Assembly (NCBI GenBank): GCA_019115545.1
Contig: DXDK01000036.1
Location: forward strand, 1 to 48,986
Direction of reading: 5' to 3'
Source of the DNA: Candidatus Evtepia faecavium
GTDB taxonomy: Bacteria; Bacillota; Clostridia; Oscillospirales; Oscillospiraceae
Length of the DNA stretch: 48,986 nt
The notes beneath the pieces are model-generated. The model worked only from the letters and a program-made list of their open reading frames with translations. It had not been told where the DNA came from and searched no databases. Positions 45,275-48,986 of the stretch are shown piece by piece (the stretch's first letter is position 1; each line of letters begins with the position of its first letter). Position numbers and translations under genes: made by a program.

Positions 45275-45380
45275 AAGGAAGGAAACTTGTGCGCACCAGT
45301 GAGGGATAGTGGTACATATTACTTCATCTGCATGCGTCGCACAGACAGGTACATATCTTGAAGACAGGAGGACACATCCA

Positions 45381-46790
45381 ATGTTCGAACATTACGAAAA
45401 TTATGATCGTTACATCCCCGATGTAATGCTCAAGAAGCACAAGAAGCACGAGGAGTATCTCCAGGATAAGTACGCGGGCATGACCCACGAGGAGATCTAC
45501 AAGAGCAAGCTGGGCACTGTGGACGACGCCCTGGCCCTCATCGAGAGCGGCGACGTCATCGTCAACTCCATCCACGGCTCCGAGCCCCGTCTGTTCTATC
45601 GCAACCTCCACCGGATCGCCGATCGCATCGATCCCAACAACCCCGTGGAGCTGTGGTCCTGCGTCCACCGCTGGGGCCCTGAGTATCCTGTCCACACCGA
45701 TCCCTCCTACAAGGACAAGTTCCATCACCAGACCTTCTTCTATGATGGCAACTTCCGGAAGATCCATCCCTCCGGCATGTCCACCTATTTCCCCGTGAAC
45801 CTGCACAACTATGGCCAGGAGCTCCACCGCTGCAAGCGGCCCAACGTGGTCGTGGTGGGTGTGTCCCCCATGGACGAGCACGGCTACTGCTGCGTCTCCT
45901 GCGACCTGCAGTGGGAGATGGAGTCCTTCTACTCCGCCGATAAGATCATCTACGAGGTCAACCCCCGCATCCCCCACCTGCCCGGCGACTGCGCCCTGCC
46001 CGTGGCTATGGCCGATGTGATCATCGAGTCCGACCTGACCCTGTACGAGCTGCAGGATCCCCCCATCGGCGAGGCTGAGAAGACCATCGCTGGCCTGGCC
46101 GCTGAGATGGTCCACGACGGCGACTGCATCCAGCTGGGCTTCGGCGGCATCCCCAACGCCATCGGCTTCGAGCTGATGAACCGCCACGACCTGGGCATCC
46201 ACACCGAGCAGATCGGCGCCTCCATGGCTCACATGATCCAGCAGGGCGTGGTCACCAACCGGTATAAGAACCTGGATCGTGGTTGGTCCGTTGGTGCATT
46301 CATCATCGCCGACAACTTCACCTATAACTACCTGAACAACCACCCCCGTGTCATGATGCGCCGCGGCCGTTACACCAACGACCCCATGATCATTGCCCAG
46401 CAGGACAACATGGTGTCCATCAACGCCGCTCTGCAGATCGACCTGACCGGCCAGGTGGCTGCTGAGGCCATTGCCAACATCCAGTGGTCCGGCACCGGCG
46501 GCGCTACCGACTATGCCTATGGTGCTTATCACTCCAAGGGCGGCCGCGCCATGCTGTGCCAGATCTCCACTGCCAAGAAGGGCACCGTGTCCCGTATCGC
46601 CCCCATCCTGGATCCCGGCTCCATCGTGTCCGTGTCCCGTAACCTCACCGACATGGTCATCACCGAGTACGGCGTTGCCAAGCTGCGTGCCCGCACCGTC
46701 AAGCAGCGCGTGGAGAACCTCATCGCCGTCGCCCACCCCGACTTCCGTGCCGAGCTGCGGAAGGAAGCCAACAAGCTCATGTACTTCTAA
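45381..46790 (+). CDS. acetyl-CoA hydrolase/transferase family; likely butyryl-CoA:acetate or 4-hydroxybutyrate CoA-transferase
   Basis: GDCIQLGFGGIPNAIG, DLGIHTEQIGASM catalytic Glu region, TNRYKNLDRGWSVGAF; codon usage differs from neighbours (highly expressed style). Confidence 0.9.
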   Translation: MFEHYENYDRYIPDVMLKKHKKHEEYLQDKYAGMTHEEIYKSKLGTVDDALALIESGDVIVNSIHGSEPRLFYRNLHRIADRIDPNNPVELWSCVHRWGPEYPVHTDPSYKDKFHHQTFFYDGNFRKIHPSGMSTYFPVNLHNYGQELHRCKRPNVVVVGVSPMDEHGYCCVSCDLQWEMESFYSADKIIYEVNPRIPHLPGDCALPVAMADVIIESDLTLYELQDPPIGEAEKTIAGLAAEMVHDGDCIQLGFGGIPNAIGFELMNRHDLGIHTEQIGASMAHMIQQGVVTNRYKNLDRGWSVGAFIIADNFTYNYLNNHPRVMMRRGRYTNDPMIIAQQDNMVSINAALQIDLTGQVAAEAIANIQWSGTGGATDYAYGAYHSKGGRAMLCQISTAKKGTVSRIAPILDPGSIVSVSRNLTDMVITEYGVAKLRARTVKQRVENLIAVAHPDFRAELRKEANKLMYF

Positions 46791-46821
46791 TTCGGCTTCG
46801 GGTCCGGCAAACTGTAAACGT

Positions 46822-46857
46822 AAAACAGCCACCGCACAAAAGTGCGGTGGCTGTTTT
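46822..46857 (+). terminator. intrinsic terminator
   Basis: AAAACAGCCACCGCAC-aaaa-GTGCGGTGGCTGTTTT + TT. Confidence 0.92.
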
Positions 46858-46988
46858 TTGCCCTCTGGCGGCCCCTGCGGGCCCCAGAGGGCGTCGAAGC
46901 AGCTGGGGGAGAGGGGGCCCGAGCCAACAGAAGCGCCGGGGAGAGGACCACAGGGCCCTCTCCCCGGCGCTTGCAGGAAAGGCGGTTC

Positions 46989-48986
46989 TCAGACGGGGCT
47001 GGGGGTGGCCTGCTGGGCGGCGGGGACGGCCTCCTCCTTCCGGGGAGAGGTGCCCAGGCTGTCGATGATGGTGATGACCAGGCCCCGGATGCTGTTCTCC
47101 GTGGTGCGGTAGGGGGCGATGCGCAGGGTGTAGCACCGCCCGTTCATGGCGGTGACCTCCCGGTCGATGGAGATCAGGTCCTTCAGCACGGTGCGGCAGT
47201 CGCTCTCGATGGCTTCCTCCGGGAAGCTGTGGGCGAAGATCTGGATGGGCCGGCCCACGTCGTGTTCCATGAGCTGGAACTCCCGGCCCACGTACTCGGT
47301 GAACTTGCGGATGTTCAGGTTGCTGTCCACAAAGAGGATGCCGATCATGGTGGAAGAGAGGAAGTTGGACAGGTCGTTGGTCATCATGGTCAGCTCGTCC
47401 AGCTTCAGCTGGTGCTCGGTGTTCACAGTGTAGAGCTCCTCGTTCACCGACTGCAGCTCCTCGGTGGAGCTCTGGAGCTCCTCGTTGGCGGTGAGCAGTT
47501 CCTCGTTGGCCGCCTGGAGCTCCCCGTTCACCGTCTCCAGGCGCTGGATGGTGGCACGGAGGTCGCTCTGGGACACCTGGAACTCCCGTTCTAGGTCGGC
47601 GATGCGCCGGGCGGCGGTGGCGTCCAGGTCGTACTTCTCCGTGACGCCGGTCTCCTCAGCGGGTTTGTTCTCCTGGAAGAGGACGGCGATGAGGTCGCTC
47701 TTCTCCCCCGAAACCCCGGAGATGGGTTGCACGCTCAGGTCGATGACCCTCCGGCCGGAGGGGACGTCCACGGCGATGTTGGTGTAGGTAACGGCGGTGT
47801 TCTCCGCCCGGCAGCGGCTCAGGGCGGTGGCGGCCACCAGGCTCAGGTCCTGGTTGAGCATGCTGAAGAAGTTCAGGGTGGCCTTCCCCGGGGCCAGGGT
47901 GAGGTAGTCGGTGTAGCTGCCGAAGAAGTGGAGCACCGTGTCCTCCCCGTTGAGGATCACCGAGGCCGGCAGGAAGCGCTCCAGGAACTTGGTGTACAGC
48001 CCTTCCGCCACGCCGTCCTCCGTCTGGGTGCTCCCCGCCCGGATGCTCCGGGGGGAGATGGCCTGGATGTTGGGGATGGTGAAGGCGGGGGGCGTCAGGT
48101 CCTCCACCTTACCCTCTCCCTTGTGGAGATAGATCTTCTCCGCGCTGCACACGGGCTTGAAGAGGCTCACGTATTCTCCGGCGGTTTCGCTCTTGCCCAG
48201 GAAGAGGAAGCCGTTGTTCTTCAGGGCGGAGTGGAAAATGGCGAACAGCCCCCGGCGGAGCACTGGCTGGAAATAGATCATCACGTTGCGGCAGCTGATG
48301 AGGTCCAGCTTGCCGAAGGGGGGATCGGAGAACATATTGTGGGTGGCAAAGACGATCATACGGCGGATCTCCTTAGAGATCTGGTACTGGTCGTTCACCT
48401 TCAGGAAGAACTTGGCCAGCCGGTCGGGGGTGACGTCGTCGATGATGTTCTCGGAAAAGATCCCCTTGCCCGCCTGCTCGATGGCCCGGCTGTCCACGTC
48501 AGTGGCGAAGATTTTCACATCCCGCTTCACGTTCAGCTCCTCCATCACCTCCCGGAAGAGGATGGCGATGGAGTAGGCCTCCTCCCCGGTGGAGCAGCCG
48601 GCGGACCAGACGCGGATGGGTTCATCCTCCCTGGCCCGTTCCACGATCTTGTAGATGGCATTGTACTTGAGCTTTTCAAAAAAGGCCGGATCGCGGAAGA
48701 AATTCGTGACACCGATGAGAATTTCCTTGACCAGGATATGAACCTCCTCCGGACTGTCTCCCAGCAGATGGGCGAACTCCGCCAGGCTGGACGTATGTGT
48801 GACCAGCATCCGACGCTCGATGCGTCTCAGAATGGTGGATCGCTTATAATAGGTAAAGTCGATGCCGCTGGCGTTTTTCAGGATGGCGTAGATATGGGAA
48901 AGAGTCTCCTCCTCGGAGAAAAGCGTTTCGTCCTCTGAGATGGGGCTGTCCCCTCTGAGGGGGCGCAGCAGCGTGGGATTATTGGA
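46989..48986 (-). CDS. CheR-type methyltransferase with C-terminal coiled-coil/PAS; 5' end beyond window (probable CheB-CheR fusion)
   Basis: IRVWSAGCSTGEEAYSIAILF SAM motif, LISCRNVMIYF; coiled coil LQAANEELLTANEELQSSTEELQSVNEELYTVN; terminal PAS. My translation of 48810-48986 stays open (...LSHIYAILKNASGIDFTYYKRSTILRRIERR), so the listed Met at 48809 is internal. Confidence 0.88.
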   Translation of the reverse strand, partial: SNNPTLLRPLRGDSPISEDETLFSEEETLSHIYAILKNASGIDFTYYKRSTILRRIERRMLVTHTSSLAEFAHLLGDSPEEVHILVKEILIGVTNFFRDPAFFEKLKYNAIYKIVERAREDEPIRVWSAGCSTGEEAYSIAILFREVMEELNVKRDVKIFATDVDSRAIEQAGKGIFSENIIDDVTPDRLAKFFLKVNDQYQISKEIRRMIVFATHNMFSDPPFGKLDLISCRNVMIYFQPVLRRGLFAIFHSALKNNGFLFLGKSETAGEYVSLFKPVCSAEKIYLHKGEGKVEDLTPPAFTIPNIQAISPRSIRAGSTQTEDGVAEGLYTKFLERFLPASVILNGEDTVLHFFGSYTDYLTLAPGKATLNFFSMLNQDLSLVAATALSRCRAENTAVTYTNIAVDVPSGRRVIDLSVQPISGVSGEKSDLIAVLFQENKPAEETGVTEKYDLDATAARRIADLEREFQVSQSDLRATIQRLETVNGELQAANEELLTANEELQSSTEELQSVNEELYTVNTEHQLKLDELTMMTNDLSNFLSSTMIGILFVDSNLNIRKFTEYVGREFQLMEHDVGRPIQIFAHSFPEEAIESDCRTVLKDLISIDREVTAMNGRCYTLRIAPYRTTENSIRGLVITIIDSLGTSPRKEEAVPAAQQATPSPV

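Noticed and set aside
1-48986. CRISPR arrays, transposons, prophage, toxin-antitoxin or defence islands
   Set aside because: No regularly spaced repeats, Cas, transposase, integrase, phage structural or recognised defence proteins found. The single XRE gene (36414-36650) has no toxin-like partner.

Overview
The window is a GC-rich, densely coded bacterial chromosome segment. It looks like an anaerobic Clostridia/Oscillospiraceae-type butyrate producer; this taxon call is inference from gene content and codon usage. I support about 39 protein-coding genes, one tRNA-Ser(GGA) and many intrinsic terminators. No CRISPR array, transposase, integrase, prophage or rRNA was seen. Recognisable modules: M23 peptidase; TrmO; two family I-type CoA-transferases (PCT/YdiF-like and butyryl-CoA/4-hydroxybutyrate-type); NudC; MarR plus a heterodimeric ABC exporter; Crp/Fnr regulator with an HCP-type ferredoxin; pyruvate:ferredoxin oxidoreductase; the TIGR03960/TIGR03936 radical SAM pair; FeoA-FeoB fusion with a Cys-rich partner; RsmH-like methyltransferase; threonine ammonia-lyase; and a CheR-PAS protein running off the right edge. 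The best candidates for under-described biology are: (1) a two-gene DUF1538 membrane protein plus tandem PII-like protein unit, each built from an internal duplication (39643-41863); (2) a divergent locus with an HxxxD acyltransferase, a zinc-ribbon membrane protein (DUF6320-like) and an HSL-type hydrolase (7927-11061); and (3) a perfect CRP-spaced palindrome placed to autorepress a Crp/Fnr gene and activate a divergent ferredoxin gene (20516-20531). All calls come from reading the sequence and motif recall; no database search was run.
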